The position numbers were made by a program, and so were the translations under genes. Below the pieces are notes generated by a model that worked only from the letters and a program-made list of their open reading frames with translations, was not told the origin of the DNA and ran no database searches. 64,000 bases of DNA, from assembly GCA_013339765.2 (NCBI GenBank), contig CM023448.1, positions 113,654,008-113,718,007 of the forward strand. The letters run 5' to 3'. The stretch is from Haemaphysalis longicornis (Eukaryota; Arthropoda; Arachnida; Ixodida; Ixodidae). Shown here in pieces: positions 22,327 to 33,599 of the stretch; positions within the stretch are counted from its first letter, which is position 1, and each line of letters begins with the position of its first letter.

Positions 22327-23240
22327 TGGCCCCAAACAACTGCAAGCTGCGCCATTTTTTAAGCGCATAGTTGCTCCCCGGGTGAGCCCCGCTATCTCTC
22401 TTCTTGCGCCAGTCGACCTTCCGCTCGTTTGCCGTGTAGAGCTGAGCCCGGCTGCGAGGCTAGCACTGGACGCTTCTGGAAGGTGGGCCCGACTAGGGTT
22501 GAGCCCTGCTGGGAGGCTAGGCCGGGACACTAGTCCGTGCCCTCCGCTCTTTGCTGACGCTCGCTGGTTTGGCGGCTTCCCTCCTCTTCAGGGGGCACCG
22601 CGTGCGCCTTTTTTTTTTTTTTTTTTTTCGCTGACGCCACCGGACCAAACTCAAGCTTAAACAGCACCGCTGTTAAAACGCGGACTGAGTGCAGTGTCTG
22701 CCCCAGGTACATGGGGCCGCCAGCTGCGGGCTAGGGAGGTCTCCGGGCGCCGAGGAGGGTTTTGGCGCACGACGACAGCCGCAACACCGACTGCCACACA
22801 AGTCAGTCAATACAAGCTTCGCTTGAAAATGCGCATTGCTTCCTCAAAACCGCTCAAAACACTCGCGACTACAACGCACCGCTAGGAACGTGCTTGCCTC
22901 TAAGGTCCCTAGGGACCTTACTTGCCTCCACAGGGAACGGGGCAGCGGCGGCGGGCGCGCATCGAGACGCGCTCGCCGCCGCAACAAAGCGGCGGAGAGA
23001 GCGTATATCCAGGCACGGCCGCTAACTTCAATGGGTACGTCGCGCCATCTGCGTATGCGTTATTACACCAGAAGCCGTGGGAAAGAGCGCGGGAAAAGGA
23101 ATGCGCTTCCTACATGGTTCCTGCACGGACGAAAAAAATATCTATGTCGTCTCTGGGAGCGATACGCGAAGTAGGAGCGGGACCTATCAAATCCTCCACA
23201 CCCTAGTTCTGTCTACCCCCGGCGAACAGTTTCAAAAATC
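22327..23240. other. GC-rich DNA upstream of LINE fragment
   Basis: Contains two imperfect copies of a GAGCCC-GCTG-GAGGCTAG motif near 22445 and 22500, and a long T run at 22610-22628. It may include the decayed ORF1/5' region of the LINE that follows, but no zinc knuckle is readable. Confidence 0.4.
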
Positions 23241-23249
23241 GCGCGGATC

Positions 23250-24590
23250 ATGCCTAATTCCCTTAATCAGACCACCCGTAAGGCTGACGAACTTACCATC
23301 TGGCAATGGAACTGTCGAGGGTTTCTGCGCAAGCGAGCAAACCTCGAACATCACTTCAAACGTAACCACTCGGACGCCTTTTCTGGTGTAATTTGCCTGC
23401 AAGAAACTTGCACTTTTGACGCAGAGTCGGCACCTCCCGTTCTCGTAGAGTTAATTCCAACCCGAAAAAAGGACAGCGTTAGGATGAATGTCCTGAAAGT
23501 ATACAGCCACCCGAAGAATAATTCCAAATTCACCAAACTCCTAAGGAAAACTATCAAAATCTGCTGTGGCTACGCTCTACTCATTGTAGGCGACTTAATG
23601 CCCACCATACCGAGTGGGAATCCAAACGAGACACCGTTAAAGGTAGTAATCTTTGGCTAAACGCCCAACAAGACGGTCTCCGCCTTGTAACAGACCCATT
23701 GTACCCAACCCGTTTCGGGAATAGTGTGAGTGGAGACACGACGCCTCACCTATGCTTCACAAAAACTCGCGGAAAGAGACCATGTGGCTGAACATGCAGG
23801 AAAATCTTGCCAGTGACCACTATGTCGTAGCCATCACACCCATTTCCGGTGACGTTACGCGAAAATCTGGAAAACAGCTTCAACCGGGCGACTGGTATGC
23901 GTTCTGAGAAATTTCTGCAGCAGAACGGGCTTTTCACTCGACCCGGGAGTGGCAGAGATAGTCGACATTGTGAGACATGGGCTGAGCGACTACGTCGAGA
24001 TGCTGACACAGGCAAAAAATGTGTAACCGCATGGGCAGACGTGTATCAAGGAAATGCACGGCTTCTTCACATGTGGGAGGTCAAGATTAGTTTACCACAA
24101 TCATTCGGTAAATGTGAACTAAATTGCAACTGGCGTCATTGGCTTGCCAAGCTTGACAGGGAAATCGAAGACTACACTCAGCATCACTTGCACGCGGTTT
24201 GTGATCGCAAGGAGAGAAAGATCCGTATGGGTAAGACATGGCGGATTATGTGTTGTTTAATAGACCCTAACAAAAGTAAGACCACGCAACGACACAATCT
24301 AAACGTTGTCCTCCACAAATTTATTGGAACAACAAACAACTTCACGCAGTTCAGGATCGCCACATGGCCCCTTCGACTACCGAAATGCTCTCTCCTTACT
24401 CGGGCAGTGATAAGACATCCCTTCGACAGCCCCATCACCTTAAGCGAGGTACGGGACGCTATTTCGGCCCTCCGGATTTGCTTAATCCCGGGACCGGACG
24501 GCATAACCGGACCGGACGGCATTTCTTCGATGCTGGTGAATTTGTGGTACGGTAGGATCTGCAATAACCGGTTCATTATCAGTGGCTGAA
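23250..24590 (+). pseudogene. LINE ORF2 5' fragment (endonuclease to RT start)
   Basis: The first segment (from 23250) has the apurinic endonuclease start IWQWNCRGF, then VICLQET and a degenerate VGDL where VGDFN is normal. After a frame break, a segment from 23849 to 24589 carries the linker and the entry to reverse transcriptase (SPITLSEVRDAISAL followed by PGPDGIT, here duplicated as GPDGITGPDGIS). Reverse transcriptase itself is missing: the sequence leaves the element just after 24590. It is therefore a 3'-truncated, frameshifted copy, which is unusual because LINEs usually lose their 5' end. A deletion or later rearrangement is implied. Confidence 0.7.
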
Positions 24591-24599
24591 TTAGTCTTA

Positions 24600-25037
24600 C
24601 CGTTTCTTTTTCTTTCTTTCCTGCTCTTCTCTTGGTTAGGCGTTTTATAATCTAGGAAAGCGGTTGAAGATGTTTTCTTTTTTGGCGATTGTTAGTTCGG
24701 CTCTGGCTCTTGACTCTAGAGCCATGCCGACAATTCTTACGTGACTGTTCTCTGGGTGGACATCTGTAACCATTTTAGGGTGATTTTTAACTTGACCGCC
24801 TGACGCCCTCCGTCTTTTGCCAAACGGATCTTGCAGTGAAGACAGAAGCACGGGAATATTGAAAAGTAGCTTGAAAATTCATGTGATTAGACCATATAGA
24901 CCACGTTTCATTTTAGTTTCTTTCAGAACGTAACCAATGCCTTCCTTAATTTCTGATAGACTGGCGTTAATACTTTTCCCCCTGTTTTAGCTAGGTGACC
25001 CAATGTTGCTGCCAGTATCAGTTCCTGTCCAAAACAC
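24600..25037. other. unassigned DNA
   Basis: No recognisable gene or repeat end between the LINE fragment and the SINE. Confidence 0.4.
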
Positions 25038-25216
25038 GCAGGGGTGGCTTAGTAGTTAAGGCGCTGCTGAGCTGAAGGACGCGGGTTGGATTTCTGGCCA
25101 AGGTGGCTTTCCTGACGCAAGTAGAAGAAAAAACGCCCGTGTGTGGGAATTTCTGTACGTGTTAAAGATCCCCAGGTGGTCTAAATTATTCCGGAGCGTT
25201 CCACTATGGCGCCCTC
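25038..25216 (+). mobile_element. diverged SINE copy
   Basis: tRNA-like head (GGGTGGCTTAGTAGTTAAGG) and the shared body, including AAAGATCCCCAGGTGGTC and CCGGAGCGTTCCACTATGG. The B box is mutated (GGGTTGGATTTC), and the tail is lost where the MITE at 25222 begins. Confidence 0.7.
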
Positions 25217-25221
25217 GTAGT

Positions 25222-25441
25222 CCAGAGGCGGTATTCTCGTAACTGTCCCCTTTGAAAACGTTCCTTTTGCGTCCCTTTCATCGTGACGTACTTCCGGTTA
25301 AGCAGTGGACCTTGGCAGTAGGTTTGCCGCACTTGCGTTACGTCACTTCCTGTTGTTTGCTTTTAGCCAATCAGGGCTCGCCAAAAGGGACACTTCTGAA
25401 AGGGACGCAAAAAGAAAAAAAACTCAAGAATACCGCCCCAG
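25222..25441. mobile_element. ~220 bp MITE
   Basis: The left end GGCGGTATTCTCG and the right end CAAGAATACCGCC are inverted. A second, internal inverted pair (TTTTGCGTCCCTTTCA and TGAAAGGGACGCAAAA) lies at 25265 and 25397. No coding content. Confidence 0.7.
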
Positions 25442-25449
25442 GTGTAGCT

Positions 25450-28400
25450 ACCGCAAGGGAATTACCGGAAATTTAAATCTTTTCATCTTCCCGTTGAACG
25501 ACGCTTTGGTGTGACGGCGTCAGTTGCGGGCACGGCAGGCGGTCGTGAATATCGAGTATGCTACCACCGACTGGGAGTTGAAGGAACTTCACTGCGCAAA
25601 CGGCGCACCTGCACAAAATGTGTGTTCTTTCTTTCGTCTTCGTCGTTGTATCATTCTCCTCCTTTGCACGCTTCAGTTGCCCCTGAACCATATTCCATAT
25701 TCAGGCCTGGGGCCCTATTCTCGACTGCACAAATTGCCGGCAATTCGCCATGTTTTTTCGCGTAAGCACGACGTAAGCAATCAGTGACGTGCTGCACCTA
25801 TAGCTATGACGACACGCAGTGTAATGTGACGATTCACTAATAAAGATCGCAACCAAGGAATCAAATATTGTGCAAGAAAGATATAAAACACTTGGCATGT
25901 ACTATAAAAATTAAGACGGTAGCTGAGGCTGACAAGAAAAACGCATTTCTGGAAGGCAAAATTGGCGTCAACACCACAAGGCGATCGAGTAACGTTGATC
26001 CAAAAGCGAGCGAAAGGCGGATGTCGAGCTGACGAACATCACACAATTTTTTTACCGTATCTATTTATTTCTTTCAATCGCTTTTAGTAACATAGCTGGA
26101 CTCTCTGCTTCAATGCAAGCTTTGTTGCGTTATCACCTTCCCTGCCGCCACCGCCGCCACGCCATCATCTGCTGCTATGTTACAAGTTTATGGCGTGATC
26201 ACAGAAAAAGACGGCCGCGACCATCGCTTCTATGACACATAAGAGCAGCGAAGCGCTCTTATGTGTCATATCGAACCTCAGAGAGCACCGATCTCGCCGA
26301 TTCACTCATTCGTCAATCTCGGTTTCAATCAGCGCTGTAATGAACTAAAGAGTCATTTTTCTTTGTTATTTTTTGACATGGACGAAAAAAGCTTAGGAGA
26401 GGCCCCCAGCTATACCCGCGCATTGGCAAAAGTGTGGAGGAAGTCACGTGTTTTCGGCGGCCATTGGAAGTCGCGTAGCAACGGCGTCCTAGCAACGGCC
26501 CGCCCGCCGTCCGCCAGTCATGGAGGAAAGGCAGCGCCTGCATTGTCGTCCCATTGCGAAGATTGCTGATTCGCTTTGATGCGCTGTGGTCTTGCGCAAC
26601 TCGAAAAGGATGCTGCGAGTTGCGACAGCTGCGCCGATGTGAATATGTCATTTAATTTCTACTTGCAAGTGCACCTTGTACCGCGTCAAGCTTTTGCTCC
26701 GGTCGCGATCACGACGCGCCTATTGAAGTGCAGATATCGTGAACGCGCCGTCCCGTCGTACGCGCGGACACCCGTCAAGTAGATTTTCGGGAAGTGATAC
26801 ACGGTGTGCAGTGCGTAGGCGACTTGCAACCGAACGATTCGCAACTGAATTTTTTGGTTATCGCCGCTGCATGTAGTTTGCTAGGCCGGCGATGCGCGGC
26901 AGTGCCTTTGCAATTGTTACAAGGTAGATTCCCGGTTGCTATAATTCCATCGTCCTATTACCTTGGTAGGTGTCCGTCTGTTGACTGGAAGAGTGCTGGA
27001 TCTGGATCCCCACTGTGCCATTGTTCTTTTCCGCGCTTATGTGGGCAAAAGTAACGTTCCGTCTTAGTCCTCTTTTGTGGTCTCGCTCTTTGGATATCGC
27101 TTTTCAACGCTTCAGATGCTTCGAGGTTAGTGTATGAACTGTTTTCAACTCATATCACCTTGAATTTATTGACACTGAGACAAGTTGAAACTTTGCGAAA
27201 AAAACGTTTATTGTCGCAAAAATTCTATCGAAGGCACGCGAACAACGCTAAAAACATTCCACAATTTTTTAGCTTGAAATCTGCATAAAGTGCTGCCTTA
27301 ATATATATAGAACGGCCGTTTTAATTGACTAGTCATCTCTGGGATTGCCAGTGAAACTGCACCTTAGGCCTCGGACCTTCAAATTAGAAATCAATGTGTC
27401 TTGTAGCACGTCCCACGTCTCTCATCTATTTTGTGCGGTCAATATTTATGCAACAGCAGTACATATACTCAAAGAAATATAGTGATAGATGGCACGCTCT
27501 AAATCAAGCCACAAGAAACTCTGATAACTTTGCCACTTGAATTTACACTGGTGTACTGTAGGTTGTTCCTGAGTAAGTGATAGATGAAGACAACGCGGCC
27601 CCCTGCCTCAAACACTTTTGTATTTAGTAGCTATTAACCCTCCACACAACCTGTTCCTTTGACCATTGTGAATTCCCAAACGCCTTTTGTTATTGTCAGT
27701 CTAGATTCACCTTCGCCATGGGACTGACACAGTTACCACGCCTGCCCTACAACACCTATCCACAGCAGGGAAAAAAGAACAATTAGTAGCATCCGGGCAG
27801 CCTAAAAATATACTTGCATCCCATTGTATGTGTCAGCACATGTAAACAGCCAGCAGCCGGTGAAATTTTTGTAGTTATTTTGTTAGCATGTGCATGGTGT
27901 AAACGTCAATAAAAATATTTCTGAAACCACTAAACGTGCCCGCTGTGCAGTAATGTAGGACACTTTTTACCTTACTTCCATATGCCAACATCCCTATTGC
28001 TGGAACAGCAAAGGCCCTTGGGGATTGTTCAAATCGTCCGACAGTATTCTCCCAAGACACATGGGAGTAGTAAAAGAGGTAGAGGTCTTTCTTGGACAAA
28101 TTCAGCTTCGTGATAAATACGGGTCCTTACAGGGACCCATTATACTGAAACAAAATGTGTTTCTTACGGAATGATTAGAGTTGATAAACTGGCAGTGGCG
28201 CATGCCCAGTCCCACATTGCCTGCAATATACAGAAGACGTAAATACTTCATTGCACGGGGAAAATATCACTCTGGACCCTGTCAAGCATGCATGTCGACA
28301 AAGGTTATGAATAGTGTATACTATACTATGTACTACACTGTTCAGTAGACTAAGGTTTTTATACAATAGCAACGTCCTGGCTAGTGAACACGCATTGATC

Positions 28401-28920
28401 ACCAACACACAGTCCAGGTTATTATTAACAAGCACCCTGAAGTGAACAACAGCATGGCAGCCTGATCATGTAAACACTTCGGCATAAACACGCAGCAATA
28501 TCTACATACCTTTCATTGTTCAAGGGAAGTGTGAAGACAAAAAAAGAAAAGAAAAAAAATTCAAACTTTCCAAAGAGACAAATTGCCCTATTCCAGATAG
28601 GGCAAAGCACCAGTGACATCACATTTTACAATTTGACACTACACTAACACAAGCATGCAGAAAAGCAAAATACTGTTGAACACCGAATGCGTCGGCACAA
28701 ATGTAAGGCACAATAACTAGGCACATGATCACAACAATAAAGGCAAGTATTAGGAAAAACAACCAACTGCATGTCGCCAAGAGGTAAAAAGCTTCAATGT
28801 GTACACGTTTTAGTGCACAACCGTTGATCCCACATGGTACAAACTAACCTGGGGTCCTTCGGTACTGCTGCGTGCTTTCGGAGTTGAGGTCAGCTTTAAA
28901 GGGTAGAAATTAAAAGAAAA
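25450..28920. other. mostly unassigned DNA
   Basis: No gene recognised. The patch at 25720-25780 resembles, inverted, the CGAATTGCCGGCCATTTGTG region near 40330. A 16 bp stem palindrome sits at 26231-26270. A short stretch near 26390 (AAGCTTAGGAGAGGCCC) recurs inverted near 39563. The last kilobase lies downstream of the P-element-like gene and could hold its 3' UTR. Confidence 0.4.
26231..26270. repeat. short perfect hairpin
   Basis: TATGACACATAAGAGC and GCTCTTATGTGTCATA are exact reverse complements, separated by an 8-base loop. Confidence 0.85.
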
Positions 28921-30345
28921 TCACTGGCCCTTAAACTGAGTTACCTTCCGGAACATCTGCCTCACCTGCTTGCCATGCAAACCTTGCGTGATTAACTTGC
29001 CAGCATGAAACAGGCGGGTGTTCAGGTATCGCTCTGCGACACTTCGCACAAGGTGCACATAATGGTTCTCGAGAGGCGAACTGTCAAACATGTGATCATG
29101 CAGCTCCGGAAAAAGCTTTCTCTGCATGAATGAACGGAGGGCTTGATGCGACAGGTCGGCCAGGAATGTTTTTGATGCAAGTTGTTTTGTGTGCAGAGCC
29201 AATCGCACAAGTGACTCGCATTTTTTGCATATTGCAATGACACTCTCCGACGGGTAGCGCAGACCTCCCCTACTTTTTCGCCGTATAAACGAATATGCGG
29301 CCGCTGATGGCTCTGCTGAGAATAGTGCGGCAGTGCATTGTTCACATGAAAGCTTGTCCTCCAAATTAAATGCCACGTAACCAGCGACATGAGTAAGCAT
29401 CCTTGCTCCCCATTCAGTGATGTGGTCCACATTGATTGTGTAGTTATGATAACTGGAAGGGGCATCACTCTGCTCAATCGATTCGTCGTCCAAAAGCCTT
29501 TTCGTCTGAGACGTTGCATTCAACACCTCTGCTCCTGATGCTCGCGCAGCACTGCTGCATGACAACACCGCAATGTTTTCAAGTGGCAGACAGTTGCCTG
29601 TGCTTGCATCAGAGAGCTCGTTTTGAACAACCACTTTTTTGAAAGCGGCACGAAATTGCTGGGTTGTCGGGTTGTCATTGTGGCCCCCATGAGACCTAAT
29701 CAGGCCAAAAAAAAGTTCCAAATGGTCCTGACAAATTTTGTGCCCAGGCACACATTTCAAAAGCTGTCTTTCCACCACAAGGAAGTTGTGGAGGGCAATC
29801 ATGCTCTGCATGCAGATCAGGAAGCCTAAAAAGCCCGTCTTTCTATTTGTCTCGACAACTTGGCGCTTCGTTGCTGGCTCCTTCAACGACAAAATATAGC
29901 TTGTTGCTTCTTGAAACATTGTTTCCACATCACGTACGTTCCTTTCATTTAATGGCTTTTTCCATCCTTTCTGGTACATACTCCTCGAATTAAGAACGTC
30001 AAATATGTCGTTCACGAGTGTCAGAAATTTCTCAGTTGGTTTCGAATTTATGAAGCCAGCAAGACCTAACTCCCGACACTCGGCGAGTGCAGTGGCAACA
30101 GAGAGACTCATTACCTGAGCAGCGAGCCTTACTTTCATTGGCTGCCTTTGCCATTGTACATGTGCTGTGCGCAGTTTGTTTGCGAAGTGCAGGCCTTCCT
30201 TCTCCTGCAGTTCGTGAAGCTGCTCGATGTAGCTCCATGCCACAATTTTTAAAGCAAAGCTTTCTACCTCTACCCCCCAAGGTTCTTTCGCGACCGTTGG
30301 TGTCACCAGAAAACTCAGCCAACAAATAAAAGAATTTACTGGCAC
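28921..30345 (-). CDS. P-element-like transposase, C-terminal exon
   Basis: A 474-codon open stretch. The homologous part starts near residue 29, so the true exon probably begins near 30259 after an AAAG acceptor that would restore frame with the exon ending at 32574. Landmarks are IVAWSYIEQLHELQEKEGLH, NKLRTAHVQWQRQPMKVRLA, then LTLVNDIFDVLNSRS, GFLGFLICMQSM and QDHLELFFGLIRSHGGHNDN. The last contains the Glu that is the third catalytic acidic residue in the family. A Cys-rich C-terminal part follows (CEQCTAALF, CKKCESLV). The whole exon is free of stops, unlike the upstream core exon, so it may be younger or selected. The ATG at 30345 lies next to a tRNA-like repeat and is unlikely to be a real start. 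Confidence 0.8.
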   Translation of the reverse strand: MPVNSFICWLSFLVTPTVAKEPWGVEVESFALKIVAWSYIEQLHELQEKEGLHFANKLRTAHVQWQRQPMKVRLAAQVMSLSVATALAECRELGLAGFINSKPTEKFLTLVNDIFDVLNSRSMYQKGWKKPLNERNVRDVETMFQEATSYILSLKEPATKRQVVETNRKTGFLGFLICMQSMIALHNFLVVERQLLKCVPGHKICQDHLELFFGLIRSHGGHNDNPTTQQFRAAFKKVVVQNELSDASTGNCLPLENIAVLSCSSAARASGAEVLNATSQTKRLLDDESIEQSDAPSSYHNYTINVDHITEWGARMLTHVAGYVAFNLEDKLSCEQCTAALFSAEPSAAAYSFIRRKSRGGLRYPSESVIAICKKCESLVRLALHTKQLASKTFLADLSHQALRSFMQRKLFPELHDHMFDSSPLENHYVHLVRSVAERYLNTRLFHAGKLITQGLHGKQVRQMFRKVTQFKGQ

Positions 30346-30425
30346 CGCCGGGAATCGAACCTGGAACTAATAGACTAACAAAGCGAGAGCCCGTTGTCTT
30401 ACCGATTTAGCTACGAGCCCACGCG
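30337..30425 (-). repeat. tRNA-like sequence (SINE head or tRNA pseudogene)
   Basis: Minus strand shows an A-box-like GTAGCTAAATCGGTAAGAC, B box GGTTCGATTCC and a GGGCTCGTAGC start. The anticodon arm is long and irregular, and no 3' acceptor pairing is clear. It lies in the intron just upstream of the last P-element exon. Confidence 0.55.
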
Positions 30426-31639
30426 AACACGGGAAGACAAATGGTGTACTGACCAAGCACATCTACGGGTTTACGCTGAATGCCACGTGAAAGCGTCACA
30501 CGACCACTCACGCCCGTCTAGCAGTCGGCTGTGCGCACCTTGCTCATGTGCTAAGAGTTACAAAATTAAAGGAAGCTCACACCACAATCCAGGAATCTCA
30601 CTTTAATACGCAATGTGCTAAGCCTGTGGCCTCCAGTGTTCACGTAAAAATCACAGCTCCTTGTCGTCCGCCTCTCGCCAAACCAAGCAATACATTCAAA
30701 TACTCCTTCATGGCCAGGCCTTCACTCCAAACCCCAGCATCAAGATCCTGGGCCTACATTTCCAGGCCAACACCAAGGGTGACGTCTCCTTCCAGCGCCT
30801 CAAAAACAGCATTAATCTAATCGTACACATTGATCAGGCGAGTTGCCACCAAGAAGCCAGGCCTAAGAGAATCCGGTGCCTTTCGATTAATTGAAGCTTT
30901 TGTCCTCTCGAGAGTTACTTACGACAAACCCATATCTTCTTCTCGACAAGGAAGACATAGAGATGCTTTATATAATGATTATAAATGCGGTCGAGCAGGC
31001 CATTGGTCTTCTCATGAGTGCGTCCACACTGAGGCTGCTTAGCACGGGCTCCACAACACGGTGGAAGAGCTGATAGAAGGCCATCTTTCTAACCAGAGGG
31101 TCCGACTCAGAACTGCAGTGGGTAACCGCATGCTTCACCAGATTGGCTGGGCAGCCCAGAATGTCACTCCGCTTGACGTACTCCCAGACTATTGGCGACT
31201 AAAACTAAAGATGCTCCCTTTGCTTAGAAATATGAACCCCTCACATGACGAGGGTCAACGAAAAGCACGGGCTCAAGCGCTAAATACAACCATCGGGGCT
31301 CATGCAGTTATCTACACAGACTTCTCCAAACATCGAGGGCAGCAACACGCCATCATCGTGGCTACCTCCAGAACCAACCTCCTTGCGTGTACCTCGCTTA
31401 GGACCCAACAAATGACGGCAGCAGAAGAGGCAGCCATCACCTTGGCTCTCACTCAACAAGGGGTTCGGAGGGTAGTCACCGATTCCCAGCAAGCCTACTG
31501 GAATTACCAATCGGGTTGGGTGTCCTGACCTGCACTGTGCGTGGTAAAAAAAATTCCCCGCATTTCCCCGAGGGGAAGAATGTGAAAGTGCGAATGCACG
31601 AGTTGAATTTGCGCGGTTCGGTAATGTTCGCGAAAGAGA

Positions 31640-31690
31640 GATCACACACACACACACACACACACACAAAACACACACAAAACACAAACA
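31640..31690. repeat. (CA)n microsatellite
   Basis: About 12 uninterrupted CA units followed by imperfect CA/AAAC repeats. Confidence 0.9.
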
Positions 31691-31761
31691 AAAAGAAAGA
31701 TGCATTTATTCACAGACACCTATTTGTGTTGTCGTTGTACTTGATTGCTAGAGCGGATCTC

Positions 31762-31975
31762 AGCTTTGAAATTTCGTGTCTCACGCCCGATTCCTGGCCA
31801 ATCCCCCACGTGGGTATGTGCCATGTCAGCGGCCAGGCAGCGCGCGCTCATCTTTGAAATTTCGTGTCAGTACTCCTTTAAGCGGGTGCATTAGCCCTTC
31901 TCACGCCCGATTCCTGGCCAATCCCCCACGTGGGTATGTGCCATGTCAGCGGCCAGGCAGCGCGCGCCTATCTCC
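31762..31975. repeat. tandem duplication, 120 bp period
   Basis: TCACGCCCGATTCCTGGCCA and the following roughly 70 bases start at 31781 and again at 31901, nearly identical. The preceding CTTTGAAATTTCGTGTC block is also repeated. It lies inside the segment that interrupts the LINE RNase H. Confidence 0.85.
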
Positions 31976-32573
31976 CCCCGTTGCTAAGGAAGACGAGGAG
32001 CGCGCGCACCCGCAGCTGTTGCTATGCGGACTACGGCGGCGGACGATTCAGGCTCGCTTAAGAAGTGCAACTCCCCAAACGGTTCCATTCAGCTTCATCT
32101 GGACACCGCCTCACGCTTCAATGGAGGGCAACTAATACGCCCACCCAACAAGCCTGCGCTTTTACCTCCCGTGCTATGGAGCTGCACGAGGACAGTCACC
32201 CGCTTGTCACGTCCAGGGAGATAATCCAGCATTATCGCCTTCTGAGACAGACCGTACCTTCACCTTACCCTGACCTTTCCGTCTCGTCGCCTCCGTCCGC
32301 GGCGCAGAGGCGGAGAAGTCAGATCGTCTAACACCGGGTTGGAGCTTACTTTGATTTTATAAAAAAATGTTTCCACTCTTGTGCTACACCAATACAACTT
32401 AACCAAACACCGTTCATGCAATCATGCATTGATTTAACCTTACCAAGAATATCTCTTTGAAGTAATAAATGGTGTGGTTAGTGCATTTCACTTCTCTCTG
32501 GTTTTTACTATTGTAGAGCGATGTGAGTGATTTTAAGTGACCCGCATGAGTAATCGTTATGGGTGCCGTTTAC

Positions 32574-33577
32574 AGCTTTGCTTTCCAACCACATTCACAG
32601 GGTGGATTGGCGCGATTTTTTTCATCCTTGTCCAGGTAAGCTCCTTTCGTGGCGAAGGCATTCCTGACGAGCTTCAGCATATGGCACGGGTCTAAAAAGC
32701 AGCAACAGGCTCCTTCGTAGCAGGATGTGGGAATGTTGTTCTTAGATGCGTAGCATCGCTGAAGCTACATCCCAACTCCTGCAGCATGGCGATGTTGGCT
32801 GGTGCGCCATCACAAGTTAATGACACATCATCGCCCCCACATCGTGAGCACGGAGCAAGCTTTGTGTCACTAGGTAGCACGCTGCTCCCCCACAATGCCG
32901 TCTACAAAAAGTAGCCAAGGGGCACCTTCCACCTACCGTTATGGCAACAGCCATGATCACAAGCAGCTTTCGCCTGTGGTAGGCAGTCACTGTCGACGCC
33001 AGTGCCGATGTCCACAAACCCTTCAAACTGCCCCTGTTCCACGGCACTTGTTGCCGGATGGACATTTCATCCACCATGAGACTGCAGATGGTTGGGTGGC
33101 CCTTGAGCAGTGCTCCCTGCACATTTCATCTTCAGTGCATTAAAAGCTTCAGAGGAAAAACCCGGCTGCCCATCTACACTCTCATACCACTTTTCTAGAG
33201 TTCACGGGTGCGGCAGGCAGGTATCAAGGCCTGCCTAACGTAGTTGTATGCCCGCGGGGAATAAAAGTTGAGTGTTAGAGCAAAGGCCCTCAGCTCCGGT
33301 GGGTACTGGCTCGGCACACCTTGCCCAGTGTGCTTTGCTGTCTGCCTTTGGAGTAGCTGCTGGTTGGCCGCGCCAAGGCTTCCTAACACAGCAGCTTGCT
33401 CTTTAAGAAGAATGTTTTGTCTAGTCAGCGTTGAAAGTACCGACTTAAGTTCAGCATTTGCTTTCGGAGACGTCGTCGGGACTCTTGGAGCCTCTTGATC
33501 GCTTTCTGAGACACCCGCTGCTCTAAGGCAAGCCGCGTTGCCCGGGCTCTCAAGAAGGCCTTTTCAGGTGTGTCTTC
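32574..33577 (-). pseudogene. P-element-like coiled-coil and catalytic-core exon, frameshifted
   Basis: Acceptor CAACTCCCAG precedes 33577; donor GTAAAC follows 32574. The first frame encodes a basic heptad-like coiled coil (RLALEQRVSQKAIKRLQESR). After a shift come NAELKSVLSTLTRQNILL and YPPELRAFALTLNFYSPRAY, then LEKWYESVDGQPGF, then SLMVDEMSIRQQ, then QFEGFVDIGTG with GRWKVPLGYFL, then SLTCDGAPANIAML, and finally DPCHMLKLVRNAFATKG. These are in the family order, but at least four changes of frame are needed. The VDEM and CDGA acidic residues match the first two catalytic positions of P/THAP9 transposases by position, from memory of the family. Confidence 0.75.
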
Positions 33578-33599
33578 CTGGGAGTTGAAACAAGCAGTT

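Larger units (their letters stand above)
30600..32335 (+). pseudogene. LINE ORF2 3' fragment (RT thumb to RNase H), split by an insertion
   Basis: The fragment lies in the large intron of the P-element-like gene, on the opposite strand. Frames around 30700 give SIKILGLHFQANTKG, typical of the segment after the reverse transcriptase palm. Around 31061-31527 come GNRMLHQIGWAAQ and then RNase H (VIYTDFSKHRGQQHA, TAAEEAAITLAL, VVTDSQQAYWNYQ). The RNase H end (FIWTPPHASMEGN) and the following C-terminal segment (SREIIQHYRLLRQTVPSPYP) appear only after 32050. About 0.5 kb of unrelated DNA (31528-32039) therefore splits the domain. Several frame breaks make it dead. Confidence 0.7.

Noticed and set aside
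22104..22660. Open frames running through the N stretch
   Set aside because: They exist only because undetermined bases cannot contain stops.
30337..30425. tRNA gene on the minus strand
   Set aside because: The B box is good but the anticodon arm is irregular and the acceptor stem unclear; kept only as a tRNA-like repeat.
31630..31975. CRISPR-like array
   Set aside because: Only two units of a 120 bp tandem duplication plus a CA microsatellite; no regular short repeat-spacer pattern, and the DNA is eukaryotic.
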